DNA from: VGWB01 sp964480945
GTDB lineage: Bacteria; Bacteroidota; Ignavibacteria; UBA10030
Reading direction: 5' to 3'
DNA length: 6,211 nt
NCBI GenBank assembly: GCA_964480945.1
Contig: CAYZRX010000123.1
Span: 1 to 6,211 of the forward strand
The translations under genes and the position numbers were made by a program. This document shows positions 1 to 6,166 of this stretch, piece after piece. The notes under the pieces are model-generated. The model was given only the letters and a program-made list of their open reading frames with translations. It did not search any database and was not told the DNA's origin. Every line of letters starts with the position of its first letter. Within the stretch, counting starts at the first letter, position 1.

Positions 1-88
1 CGATCATCTGTATCTCCTGACGACGAAGAGACTCTTCGTGTTTAAGATCGTCCCGGTCGGTGGTTGAGCCGTTCGGGTAGAGAGGAGC

Positions 89-117
89 TTGACATTGGCG
101 GGGTTTTGTGATATTTT
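89..117 (+). promoter_or_regulatory. sigma70-like extended -10 promoter for ssb
   Basis: A perfect -35 hexamer TTGACA lies at 89-94. A 17-base spacer separates it from a -10-like TATTTT at 112-117, and TG at 109-110 gives an extended -10 (TGATATTTT). Transcription would start near 124, leaving a leader of about 57 bases before the ssb start codon. The element is seen directly in the sequence; its use as a promoter is inferred. Confidence 0.65.
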
Positions 118-167
118 CGAACGCAATCGGTTCAAGGAGAGACGCACTCTTCTCATTTCCATCCCCT

Positions 168-173
168 GGAGGT
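168..173 (+). promoter_or_regulatory. strong Shine-Dalgarno of ssb
   Basis: GGAGGT sits seven bases before the ATG at 181, which fixes the ssb start. It is the only textbook Shine-Dalgarno in the window: ggt has none, and the two B12 uptake genes have weak ones. Confidence 0.8.
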
Positions 174-180
174 AACTGTC

Positions 181-597
181 ATGGCATCTCGGAGCGTCAA
201 CAAGGTCATTCTCATCGGCAATCTGGGAAAAGATCCGGAGCTGCGCTACACCAGCGGCGGCGTTGCCGTGGCGACTTTCAGCGTAGCCACCAACGAGTCG
301 TGGAAGGATCCCGAGGGAAACACCCAGGAACGGACCCAGTGGCACAACATCGTTGCGTGGAGAAAGCTGGCGGAGATTTGCGGCGAGTACCTGAAGAAGG
401 GGAGCAAGTTGTACCTGGAAGGGCGCCTCCAATATCGCAACTACGATGACAAGAACGGTGTGAAGAGGTTCGTGACCGAAATCGTGATGGATGAGATGGT
501 GATGCTCGACAGCCGCGGCAGTGCAGCCCCCTCGAATTCCGGCACCCTCCCTCCTCAGGAGGAACCGAGCGGGAAGGTAGACGATTTGCCGTTTTAG
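181..597 (+). CDS. ssb: Single-stranded DNA-binding protein
   Basis: This 138-residue protein coats single-stranded DNA in the cytoplasm during replication, recombination and repair and recruits partner proteins. The N-terminal OB fold spans about residues 4-108. It opens with the family signature NKVILIGNLGKDPELRYT and carries QWHNIVAWRKLAE near residues 53-65. Aromatic residues W41, W54, W60 and Y88 fall at or close to the DNA-stacking positions known from E. coli SSB. A short flexible tail (about 111-132) rich in Ser, Gly and Pro leads to the acidic C-terminal tip VDDLPF, the conserved docking peptide for SSB partners. The tail is shorter than that of E. coli SSB (178 residues), so the total length is at the short end of the family, but both ends look intact. 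The ATG at 181 is supported by a strong ribosome binding site and by the N-terminal match. The gene has its own promoter and a terminator-like hairpin, so it looks monocistronic. Confidence 0.96.
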   Translation: MASRSVNKVILIGNLGKDPELRYTSGGVAVATFSVATNESWKDPEGNTQERTQWHNIVAWRKLAEICGEYLKKGSKLYLEGRLQYRNYDDKNGVKRFVTEIVMDEMVMLDSRGSAAPSNSGTLPPQEEPSGKVDDLPF

Positions 598-637
598 TGC
601 CGCTTCCAAGCAGTGATACGAGGATGCCTGACCGCTT

Positions 638-675
638 GAAACCGCCGGGAAATTCAGAGGCCCCGCGGTTTCTTC
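638..675 (+). terminator. Probable intrinsic terminator after ssb
   Basis: GAAACCGC (638-645) pairs perfectly with GCGGTTTC (665-672). After one C-C mismatch (646/664), GGG (647-649) pairs with CCC (661-663) around an 11-base loop. The tract that follows is pyrimidine-rich but short in T (TTCCC), so it is a weak terminator by the classic rule. Its position, 41 bases after the ssb stop and before ggt, fits the role. Confidence 0.5.
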
Positions 676-735
676 CCACTTCGAGTTTCTGGACGTCGAC
701 GTACGCTTGTCTCAAACTCTATCCCCTTTAATCCT

Positions 736-2439
736 ATGAAAACAGTAACGAGGACGCTGCTTGCCCTCTCCGTCTTGCTGTCTGCATTTCTCCAATTGGC
801 GATGCCGGCGGCGAAACATCCTGTGAGGGCGAAACATGGAATGGTCGTTTCCGCGGACGAGCTGGCTTCGAGGGTCGGCGTTGAAATCCTGAAGAAAGGA
901 GGCAACGCAGTCGATGCGGCGGTCGCTGTGGGATTTGCCCTTGCGGTGACGTTCCCAGGCGCCGGGAACATCGGGGGCGGAGGCTATATGGTCATCCGAA
1001 TGGACGACGGCACGACCGCGACGATAGACTACCGGGAGAAAGCTCCGGCGAAGGCGGCTCGCGACATGTTTCTTGACGAGAACGGCCATTTTGTTCCGGA
1101 ACGGAGCCAGGAGGGATATCTCTCGTCAGGAGTGCCCGGCTCTGTCGCCGGGTTGCTGCATGCGCTGGCAAAGTACGGAACGATGGACCGGAAAACGGTG
1201 CTCCAACCGGCCATCGACCTGGCGAGGAAAGGATTCCGGGTCAATGCCGAGCTCGCAGAGGATCTGCGCGCGGATTTGAGGATCTTGTCGCACTACCCAT
1301 CGTCGATGAAATCCTTCACGAAGGACGGCACCCCTTATGAAGAGGGGGACCTTCTGGTGCAGAAGGATTTGGCGGAGACGTTGAGACGAATTCAGCGGTC
1401 TGGGCGGGACGGGTTCTACAAGGGGAAAACGGCGGATCTGATTGTCGCCGAGATGCGGCGCGGCGGCGGATTGATCACCGCTGAGGACCTTCAATCCTAC
1501 CAGCCGATCGAGCGGCCTCCCATTTACGGAACCTACCGGGGGTACAAGATCGTGTCGATGGGTCCCTCCAGCGCTGGCGGTATCTGTCTCGTCGAGATGC
1601 TCAATTTGCTGGAGCCGTTCAATCTCGCTGCGAGCGGGTTCGCCTCCTCCCGGACAGTCTCGTATATGGCTGAGGCGATGAAACTGGCGTACGCTGATCG
1701 ATCCAAATATCTCGGCGACTCCGATTTCTTTCCGGTCCCCGTCTCCAGGCTCATCTCAAAAGAATACGCCGCGGAACGCGGCAAGCTGCTGGACACCAGG
1801 AAGGCCACGCCGAGCACGATGATCGCGCCGGGCGTGATTCCTCTCAAAGAGGGGACACACACGACCCACTATTCGGTGGTCGACAAGTCGGGAAACGCCG
1901 TCTCCGTTACAACGACGATCAACAGCTGGTTCGGCAACAAGATTGTCGTTGAAGGCGCCGGTTTCTTTCTGAACAACGAGATGGATGATTTCTCGGCGAA
2001 GCCCGGAGCCCCGAACATCTATGGTTTGGTGGGAGGGGAAGCGAACTCGATCCAGCCGGGCAAGCGGATGCTCAGTTCCATGACGCCCACCATCGTTTTG
2101 AAAGATGACAAGCCGTTCCTGGTCATCGGAAGTCCGGGCGGTTCCACCATCATCACGACCGTGTTGGAAGTGATCCTGAACGTGATCGATCACAGGATGA
2201 ATATTGCGGAAGCGATCGACGCCCCGCGTGTCCATCACCAGTGGCTGCCGGATACCTTGTATTACGAGAAGTACGGGCTGGCAAGGGATGTCATCGAGAA
2301 CCTCGAAAAGCGCGGCTACGACGTCCGCCAGCGGCGTGGCACGCAGGGTGTCGCCGAAGGAATCATCATCGACCGGAAGGATGGCATCCTGTTCGGATCG
2401 AGCGATTCACGGGAGTACGGCGGTGCCGTTGGATATTGA
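736..2439 (+). CDS. ggt: Gamma-glutamyltransferase (glutathione hydrolase) precursor
   Basis: This enzyme cleaves the gamma-glutamyl bond of glutathione and related peptides, passing the glutamyl group to water or an amino acid. It is an N-terminal nucleophile hydrolase that cuts itself into large and small subunits, normally in the periplasm. Length (567 residues) is typical. Residues 1-25 form a signal peptide: K2 and R6, a Leu/Ala-rich core, and a likely cut near MPA-A. The predicted self-cleavage site and nucleophile is T376, the first Thr of TTHYS. Other residues match E. coli active-site positions: R100 in DYREKAP, T394 and N396, E415 and D418 in NNEMDDF, S447-S448 in LSSM, and G468-G469 in SPGG. 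The segment 419-446 matches the E. coli-type lid loop over the active site. E415 replaces the Gln of E. coli, as in the human enzyme. No Shine-Dalgarno precedes the ATG; this start was chosen because it gives a complete signal peptide. The gene appears to be transcribed alone. Confidence 0.96.
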   Translation: MKTVTRTLLALSVLLSAFLQLAMPAAKHPVRAKHGMVVSADELASRVGVEILKKGGNAVDAAVAVGFALAVTFPGAGNIGGGGYMVIRMDDGTTATIDYREKAPAKAARDMFLDENGHFVPERSQEGYLSSGVPGSVAGLLHALAKYGTMDRKTVLQPAIDLARKGFRVNAELAEDLRADLRILSHYPSSMKSFTKDGTPYEEGDLLVQKDLAETLRRIQRSGRDGFYKGKTADLIVAEMRRGGGLITAEDLQSYQPIERPPIYGTYRGYKIVSMGPSSAGGICLVEMLNLLEPFNLAASGFASSRTVSYMAEAMKLAYADRSKYLGDSDFFPVPVSRLISKEYAAERGKLLDTRKATPSTMIAPGVIPLKEGTHTTHYSVVDKSGNAVSVTTTINSWFGNKIVVEGAGFFLNNEMDDFSAKPGAPNIYGLVGGEANSIQPGKRMLSSMTPTIVLKDDKPFLVIGSPGGSTIITTVLEVILNVIDHRMNIAEAIDAPRVHHQWLPDTLYYEKYGLARDVIENLEKRGYDVRQRRGTQGVAEGIIIDRKDGILFGSSDSREYGGAVGY

Positions 2440-2475
2440 TGCATCATGGTACAGGTTGATCAAAAAGAGAGAACA

Positions 2476-2555
2476 TGTCATGCTGAACTTGTTTCAGCAT
2501 CTCAAATTTCGTATGAATTGCGTTCTTCAGATTCCGAAACAAGTTTGGAATGACA
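2476..2555. repeat. Imperfect palindromic repeat pair, REP/MITE-like
   Basis: A 27-base arm at 2476-2502 and a second at 2529-2555 are inverted copies of each other (22 of 27 positions match) around a 26-base spacer. They begin TGTCAT and end ATGACA. Each arm is itself a small hairpin: ATGCTGAA/TTCAGCAT around a 5-base loop in the left arm, and ATTCCGAA/TTTGGAAT with one G-T pair in the right arm. The whole could fold as a cross or cloverleaf. It carries no gene and lies between the ggt stop and the riboswitch promoter. The form suggests a dispersed non-coding repeat, and it might also act as a transcript end for ggt. The genome copy number cannot be seen from one copy here. Confidence 0.6.
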
Positions 2556-2604
2556 CTCTTGCTTACTTTTTGCACAGCGACCAAAAAAGGCGCGTCCCGC
2601 GTGC

Positions 2605-2633
2605 TTGACTCTCGCTCAGAACTTATCTATCTT
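2605..2633 (+). promoter_or_regulatory. sigma70-like promoter of the B12 uptake unit
   Basis: TTGACT at 2605-2610 and TATCTT at 2628-2633 are separated by exactly 17 bases. The predicted start near 2640 falls about 20 bases before the first base-paired stem of the riboswitch, where a leader promoter should be. Each box differs from consensus by one or two bases. Function is inferred. Confidence 0.6.
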
Positions 2634-2660
2634 CATCCAGTCATTGTTCTTTTCCACAAT

Positions 2661-2884
2661 CGTTTTGGTGTTCCGTCTGGCCTTGGCGGCGAGACGGGAT
2701 GAAAAGGGAATTCCGTGCTCCGGCCGGCTGAGCTCTGCGGCTGGAAAAACGGAAGCTGCCCCGCAACTGTAATTCCATTCCTGCGGAAGCAGGAGCATCT
2801 CCGATTTATTAAGTCACTGTCCCACGACAACCGGGATGGGAAGGCACATCGGAGATGGGAAGAGCCAGGAGACCTGCCAAAACG
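2661..2884 (+). promoter_or_regulatory. Cobalamin riboswitch aptamer
   Basis: This RNA element senses a B12 coenzyme and controls the downstream receptor. The closing stem P1 is CGTTTTGG (2661-2668) with CCAAAACG (2877-2884), a perfect 8-bp match. Inside lie the conserved GGGAA (2706-2710), the core GCTGCCCCGCAACTGTAA (2755-2772) and the B12 box GCCAGGAGACCTGCC (2864-2878). Supporting stems are TTCCGTCT/AGACGGGA (2671-2678/2692-2699), TTCCGT/ACGGAA (2711-2716/2749-2754), CCTGC-GGAA-GCAGG with a GNRA loop (2780-2793), and a 10-bp arm CATCTCCGAT/ATCGGAGATG (2796-2805/2848-2857). The GTG...AAA part of the TTCCGT stem is split by an extra 7-bp hairpin (2720-2744), and the core has one C fewer than the usual consensus. 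Which form it prefers (adenosyl-, methyl- or hydroxocobalamin) cannot be read safely from the sequence. Confidence 0.95.
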
Positions 2885-2891
2885 CACGTCG

Positions 2892-2962
2892 CCATCGTCA
2901 TGCGGAAGCAGCGATGGGCGCACCTCGGCCCGGTTTCGGGACGAGGACCTTCGCGGGAAGGT
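2892..2962 (+). promoter_or_regulatory. Riboswitch expression platform hairpins
   Basis: Three hairpins follow the aptamer. The first is CCATCG/CGATGG (2892-2897/2912-2917) capped by TGC-GGAA-GCA. The second is CCTCG/CGAGG plus CCCG/CGGG (2923-2932/2937-2946). The third is ACCTTC-GCGG-GAAGGT (2947-2962). The right side of the second, GGACGAGG (2939-2946), can instead pair with CCTCGGTCC (3001-3009), the left arm of the terminator, giving eight pairs with a one-base bulge. That makes it a candidate antiterminator strand. The pairings are seen; the switching model is inferred. Confidence 0.6.
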
Positions 2963-2997
2963 GTTGAACTACGGCTAGCCTGAAAGTTCATTCTAAG

Positions 2998-3038
2998 AAG
3001 CCTCGGTCCTGCGAGTGGGATCGGGGCTTTTTCTTTTT
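2998..3038 (+). terminator. Intrinsic terminator of the cobalamin riboswitch
   Basis: AAGCCTCGGTCC (2998-3009) pairs with GGATCGGGGCTT (3018-3029) over 12 positions, two of them G-U, around an 8-base loop. TTTCTTTTT (3030-3038) follows at once. It lies after the B12 aptamer and ends about ten bases before the receptor start codon, so it is the output of the riboswitch and not the end of ggt. B12 binding is expected to favour it. Confidence 0.88.
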
Positions 3039-3047
3039 ACGGATGAA

Positions 3048-5021
3048 ATGAAGCGGATCGCATTACTGACTCTCGTTTTCCTGACAGTCTCAAGGGCGCA
3101 GGTCTCAGAACCGGCGTCGGATTCCACCGTCGCGGCGACCGGGCACGCGCGGGAATTCTCGCTCCCCGAGATCGTCGTCTCAGCCACGCGGTGGGGGATC
3201 GACGCAAGACACCTGCCATCCAGCGCGACCGTCCTTTCGTCGGTCGACCTTCAGAAGGGCAGCGGAACGACGCTGGCCAGCGCGCTTGAAGGAGTTCCCA
3301 GCCTCTTCGTCAAGTCGTACGGCGGACCGGGCGCGGTCTCCACCACATCCATCAGAGGGATGGGTGCTGAGCACACACTCGTCCTCATCGACGGACAGCG
3401 CTACAACAATATCCGCGACGGCCAGGTCGATTTCGGTATCTTTCTCCTGAACGGCGTTGACCGCGTCGAGATCCTCCGAGGTGGGTACTCGTCTCTCTAC
3501 GGCTCCGATGCGTTGGGCGGGGTCATCAACATCGTGACGAAGCGACCGGACGGCCGGGGGCATGTTTCGGCGGAAGCCTCCGCCGGTTCGTACGGGATGA
3601 ACGGGCAGGCTCTCGGTGCCGAGTTTGGCCTCGGAGACGTTGGATTTCGCTTGGCTGCCCGTCGCGAGAGCGGGAAGGGCGACTTTGAGTTTCGATTCCA
3701 CAATGGGACAGGGAGCATGCTCCTTCGGCGGTCGAACGGGGATTTCTCGATCAATCAGTTGCAGGCCTTTGCGGACTATTCTCCGTCCGACGATCTGAAG
3801 ATCAATTTGTCGAATATCTACAGCTCCTCGGATCGCGGCTCCCCCGGGGCGGTTCTGAGTCCATCCACCACTAGTCGCGCGCGCCTGTCTGACGACGATC
3901 TCCTCTCCCAGCTTTCGGTCGAATGGGCCATCGATCCCTCGCTGTTGCTCAAAGTTGGCTCGTCATACGACTATGAAGCACGAACGTACTCGGATCCCGG
4001 CCTGAACATAGCGGGCGACGCCCTCGAAAGCCGGTACAACAGCCGTACGCTGCTCGTGACGCCCCATTTGCGATACGTGATCGCCCCTGCCGCGAAGCTG
4101 ACACTCGGCGCGGAGCTGGGTCATTCGATCATCTGGAGTAACGAGGTGAACGATGCCGTGAGGGATCAACGGAGCGTGTTTCTGTCGACCGAACACCTAT
4201 TCGACATCCCGCACAATTTTCCCTACCAAATCAGCCTCTTTTCTTCCCTTCGGTACGACGACTTCTCGGACGTGGTCGGCGAAGTCAGCCCCAAGGTGGG
4301 ATTCAACATCGGCTTGCTGCGCAGCCCGAACCTCCATATCCGGTCGAGTTTCGGAAGGAGTTTCCATGCGCCGACGTTCTACGATTTGTACTGGAAGAGC
4401 GGCGGCAATCCCAACCTTCATGCCGAGCGTTCCACGAGCTTCGATGCCGGTCTTCTTCTCACCGTTGATGTGCTCGGTCCTCTGGATCTCGAGCTGAACT
4501 ATTTCGACATCGACACGCGCGATCGGATCGTCTGGACGCCGCGGGCTGACGGGTTGTGGAGCCCGAAAAATCTGCAGCGGGTGAAATCCGCCGGACTCGA
4601 GGTCATTGCGGGATGGAGGCTGCTTTCTGACCGCCTTCAGCTCCACGCGTCTTATACCCATTCGAAGGCCAAGAAAGTAAGTCGCGACGGCCCGAACGAC
4701 CTGACGGCCGACAAACAGTTGATCTACCTGCCGCTCGAATCCGCCAGCTTCTCCGCGAGCCTCCATTTTCCGCGGTGGTCACTGAACGTGGTCCATTCGT
4801 ACACAGGCTTTCGCTACGTGACGGAGACGAACGATCCGCATTTCATTCTGCCTGCGTTTCAGAAAACAGACCTGAACCTGCTCTGTACGATCCTGGCCGG
4901 ATCGGTCTCTGTTCGGACAAAGCTCGAGATCTTGAACGTTTTCAATTCTGATTATCAAGTCTTCCCGGGGTTCCCGATGCCTCTTCGAACCTATGCCCTG
5001 AATTTGAAGTTGGAATATTGA
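3048..5021 (+). CDS. btuB: TonB-dependent outer-membrane receptor, BtuB-like (cobalamin uptake)
   Basis: This 657-residue protein is a 22-strand barrel with an N-terminal plug that imports a scarce ligand using TonB energy. A signal peptide covers residues 1-17 (MKRIALLTLVFLTVSRA, cut before Q18). A TonB box-like EIVVSATR lies at 41-48. The plug (about 50-165) shows SIRGMG (101-106), VLIDGQRYN (112-120), VDRVEILRG (137-145) and SSLYGSDALGGVINIVTK (148-165). The barrel fills the rest. It contains the family motif GRSFHAPTFYDLYW followed by GNPNLHAERS, and ends in an aromatic residue (LKLEY), as outer-membrane barrels do. There is no extra N-terminal carboxypeptidase-like domain, so it is not SusC-like. 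Cobalamin as ligand is inferred from the riboswitch in front and the BtuG-like gene behind; other siderophore-type receptors share these motifs. ATG 3048 was chosen over an in-frame GTG at 3015, which lies inside the terminator and would spoil the signal peptide. The ribosome site is weak (GGA at 3041-3043). Confidence 0.92.
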   Translation: MKRIALLTLVFLTVSRAQVSEPASDSTVAATGHAREFSLPEIVVSATRWGIDARHLPSSATVLSSVDLQKGSGTTLASALEGVPSLFVKSYGGPGAVSTTSIRGMGAEHTLVLIDGQRYNNIRDGQVDFGIFLLNGVDRVEILRGGYSSLYGSDALGGVINIVTKRPDGRGHVSAEASAGSYGMNGQALGAEFGLGDVGFRLAARRESGKGDFEFRFHNGTGSMLLRRSNGDFSINQLQAFADYSPSDDLKINLSNIYSSSDRGSPGAVLSPSTTSRARLSDDDLLSQLSVEWAIDPSLLLKVGSSYDYEARTYSDPGLNIAGDALESRYNSRTLLVTPHLRYVIAPAAKLTLGAELGHSIIWSNEVNDAVRDQRSVFLSTEHLFDIPHNFPYQISLFSSLRYDDFSDVVGEVSPKVGFNIGLLRSPNLHIRSSFGRSFHAPTFYDLYWKSGGNPNLHAERSTSFDAGLLLTVDVLGPLDLELNYFDIDTRDRIVWTPRADGLWSPKNLQRVKSAGLEVIAGWRLLSDRLQLHASYTHSKAKKVSRDGPNDLTADKQLIYLPLESASFSASLHFPRWSLNVVHSYTGFRYVTETNDPHFILPAFQKTDLNLLCTILAGSVSVRTKLEILNVFNSDYQVFPGFPMPLRTYALNLKLEY

Positions 5022-5079
5022 TGACAGTCTCCAGCCTCTTGCTACCCTGCGTTCTCTGTTTCGGAAAGAAAGAAACACT

Positions 5080-6147
5080 ATGAAATTGCTACGTTTTCTT
5101 CCCCTTTTCTTCATGGGACTTCTGATCGCGGGCTGTACCAGCTCGCCGACCGCGCCGGAGCCCGGCATCGGCACTGTCACGACAGGTGTCTACATCGTGA
5201 ATGAGGGGAATTTCACCCGAAACAACTCCACGCTCTCTCTGTACCTCCCTGATTCGAACAAAGTTTACCCCGACATCTTCGCTGCAACCAACGGCCGCCC
5301 GCTGGGGGACGTTGCCAACGATATGGTCCTCTTTGGCGACAGGGGGTACATCGTTGTCAACAACTCTCAGACGATTGAAGTGATCTCTCTTCTCGACCAG
5401 AAATCGGTCGGGACGTTCGTTGTTCCGGGGTCGAAAAGCCCGTACAAGCTCGCGATCGTCAACAGCTCGAAGGCCTACGTCACCAACCTCTACGACAACT
5501 CGCTGACGGAGTTTGACCCCACGAGTTTGCAGATCATTCAAGAGAGGATCGTCGTCGGGAACAATCCCGAGGGGATTGCCCTAGCGAACGGCAAGCTGTA
5601 CGTCTGCAATTCCGGTCTGGGCGCGGACAGCACCGTCACCGTTGTGGATCCGACTGAGGACCTCGCTGTCAATACGATCACCGTCGGACGCTCGCCGAGC
5701 GAAATTGCCGCGGATGCGAACGGCGATCTCGTCGTCAAATGCGACGGGTCCTTCAATTTCAATGATCCCAACCGTGACACCCCGGGGAGCCTCGTGCTCC
5801 TTGATCCCCGCAATGACGTCGTCCTCTCAACGGTTGTGTTGCCGCTGGGGGTCTACGGTCATCCCGGGAGGATGGCGCTAAGCAGCAAGGGATACGGGTA
5901 TTTCGCTGGAAAGTCCGGCGTCATGCGGTTCGACGTTAGCAACGGGACGATCACCGTGAACCCGACGCCGTTCGTCACTCTCTCGGCCTACGGACTGGCG
6001 ATAGACGATGCCGGCAACCGGTTGTATGCGACGGATGCGAAGGACTACGTGCAGCCCGGAGATGTCATCATCTACGGGCAGAACGGCCAGGAGATTACGC
6101 GGTTTCAGGCGGGGATTATTCCCGGGACGATTGTATTCAAACGATAG
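5080..6147 (+). CDS. btuG: BtuG-like beta-propeller lipoprotein (B12 capture), YncE/DUF5074-type
   Basis: This 355-residue protein probably binds cobalamin at the outer membrane and hands it to the preceding receptor, as BtuG does with BtuB in Bacteroides. A lipoprotein signal ends in LIAGC, with C19 the lipid-bearing residue; a Pro/Ser/Thr linker (20-35) follows. The rest reads as repeated propeller blades: VYIVNEGNFTRNNSTLSLY (37-55), GDVANDM (76-82), repeated glycine-proline turns VGNNPEGIALANGKLYVCN (159-177) and VGRSPSEIAADANGDLVVK (202-220), and a C-terminal blade with DAKDYVQPGDVIIY (319-332). The opening NEGN and closing DAKDYV..G motifs are typical of the BtuG/DUF5074 group as I remember it. 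The gene starts 58 bases after btuB with no terminator or clear promoter between them, so one riboswitch-controlled transcript is likely. A GGAAAG-like site lies somewhat far upstream of the ATG. A generic YncE-like surface protein is the alternative, but the context favours B12. The protein looks complete. Confidence 0.85.
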   Translation: MKLLRFLPLFFMGLLIAGCTSSPTAPEPGIGTVTTGVYIVNEGNFTRNNSTLSLYLPDSNKVYPDIFAATNGRPLGDVANDMVLFGDRGYIVVNNSQTIEVISLLDQKSVGTFVVPGSKSPYKLAIVNSSKAYVTNLYDNSLTEFDPTSLQIIQERIVVGNNPEGIALANGKLYVCNSGLGADSTVTVVDPTEDLAVNTITVGRSPSEIAADANGDLVVKCDGSFNFNDPNRDTPGSLVLLDPRNDVVLSTVVLPLGVYGHPGRMALSSKGYGYFAGKSGVMRFDVSNGTITVNPTPFVTLSAYGLAIDDAGNRLYATDAKDYVQPGDVIIYGQNGQEITRFQAGIIPGTIVFKR

Positions 6148-6166
6148 GGTCGCCCGACAATCCTTG

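Noticed and set aside
4..609. Long - strand open frame of 201 codons across ssb
   Set aside because: It lies fully antisense to a clear ssb gene and resembles no known family; high GC makes long antisense frames common.
2437..2446. Perfect palindrome TGATGCATCA at the ggt stop codon
   Set aside because: It is short, overlaps the stop codon, has no T tract and is well within chance expectation.
2204..2608. Open frame of 134 codons running from ggt into the repeat
   Set aside because: Its first part is a shadow of ggt in another frame and its end merely reads through the palindromic repeat.
2715..2978. Open frame of 87 codons on the + strand in the leader
   Set aside because: It overlaps the B12 aptamer core and B12 box, so the sequence is constrained as RNA, and the translation resembles no protein.
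3015..3047. GTG at 3015 as the receptor start
   Set aside because: It falls in the loop of the terminator and would put 11 extra residues before an otherwise standard signal peptide.
4197..4766. Long - strand open frame of 189 codons inside the receptor gene
   Set aside because: It is antisense to well-conserved barrel motifs, with Arg-rich composition typical of a shadow frame.
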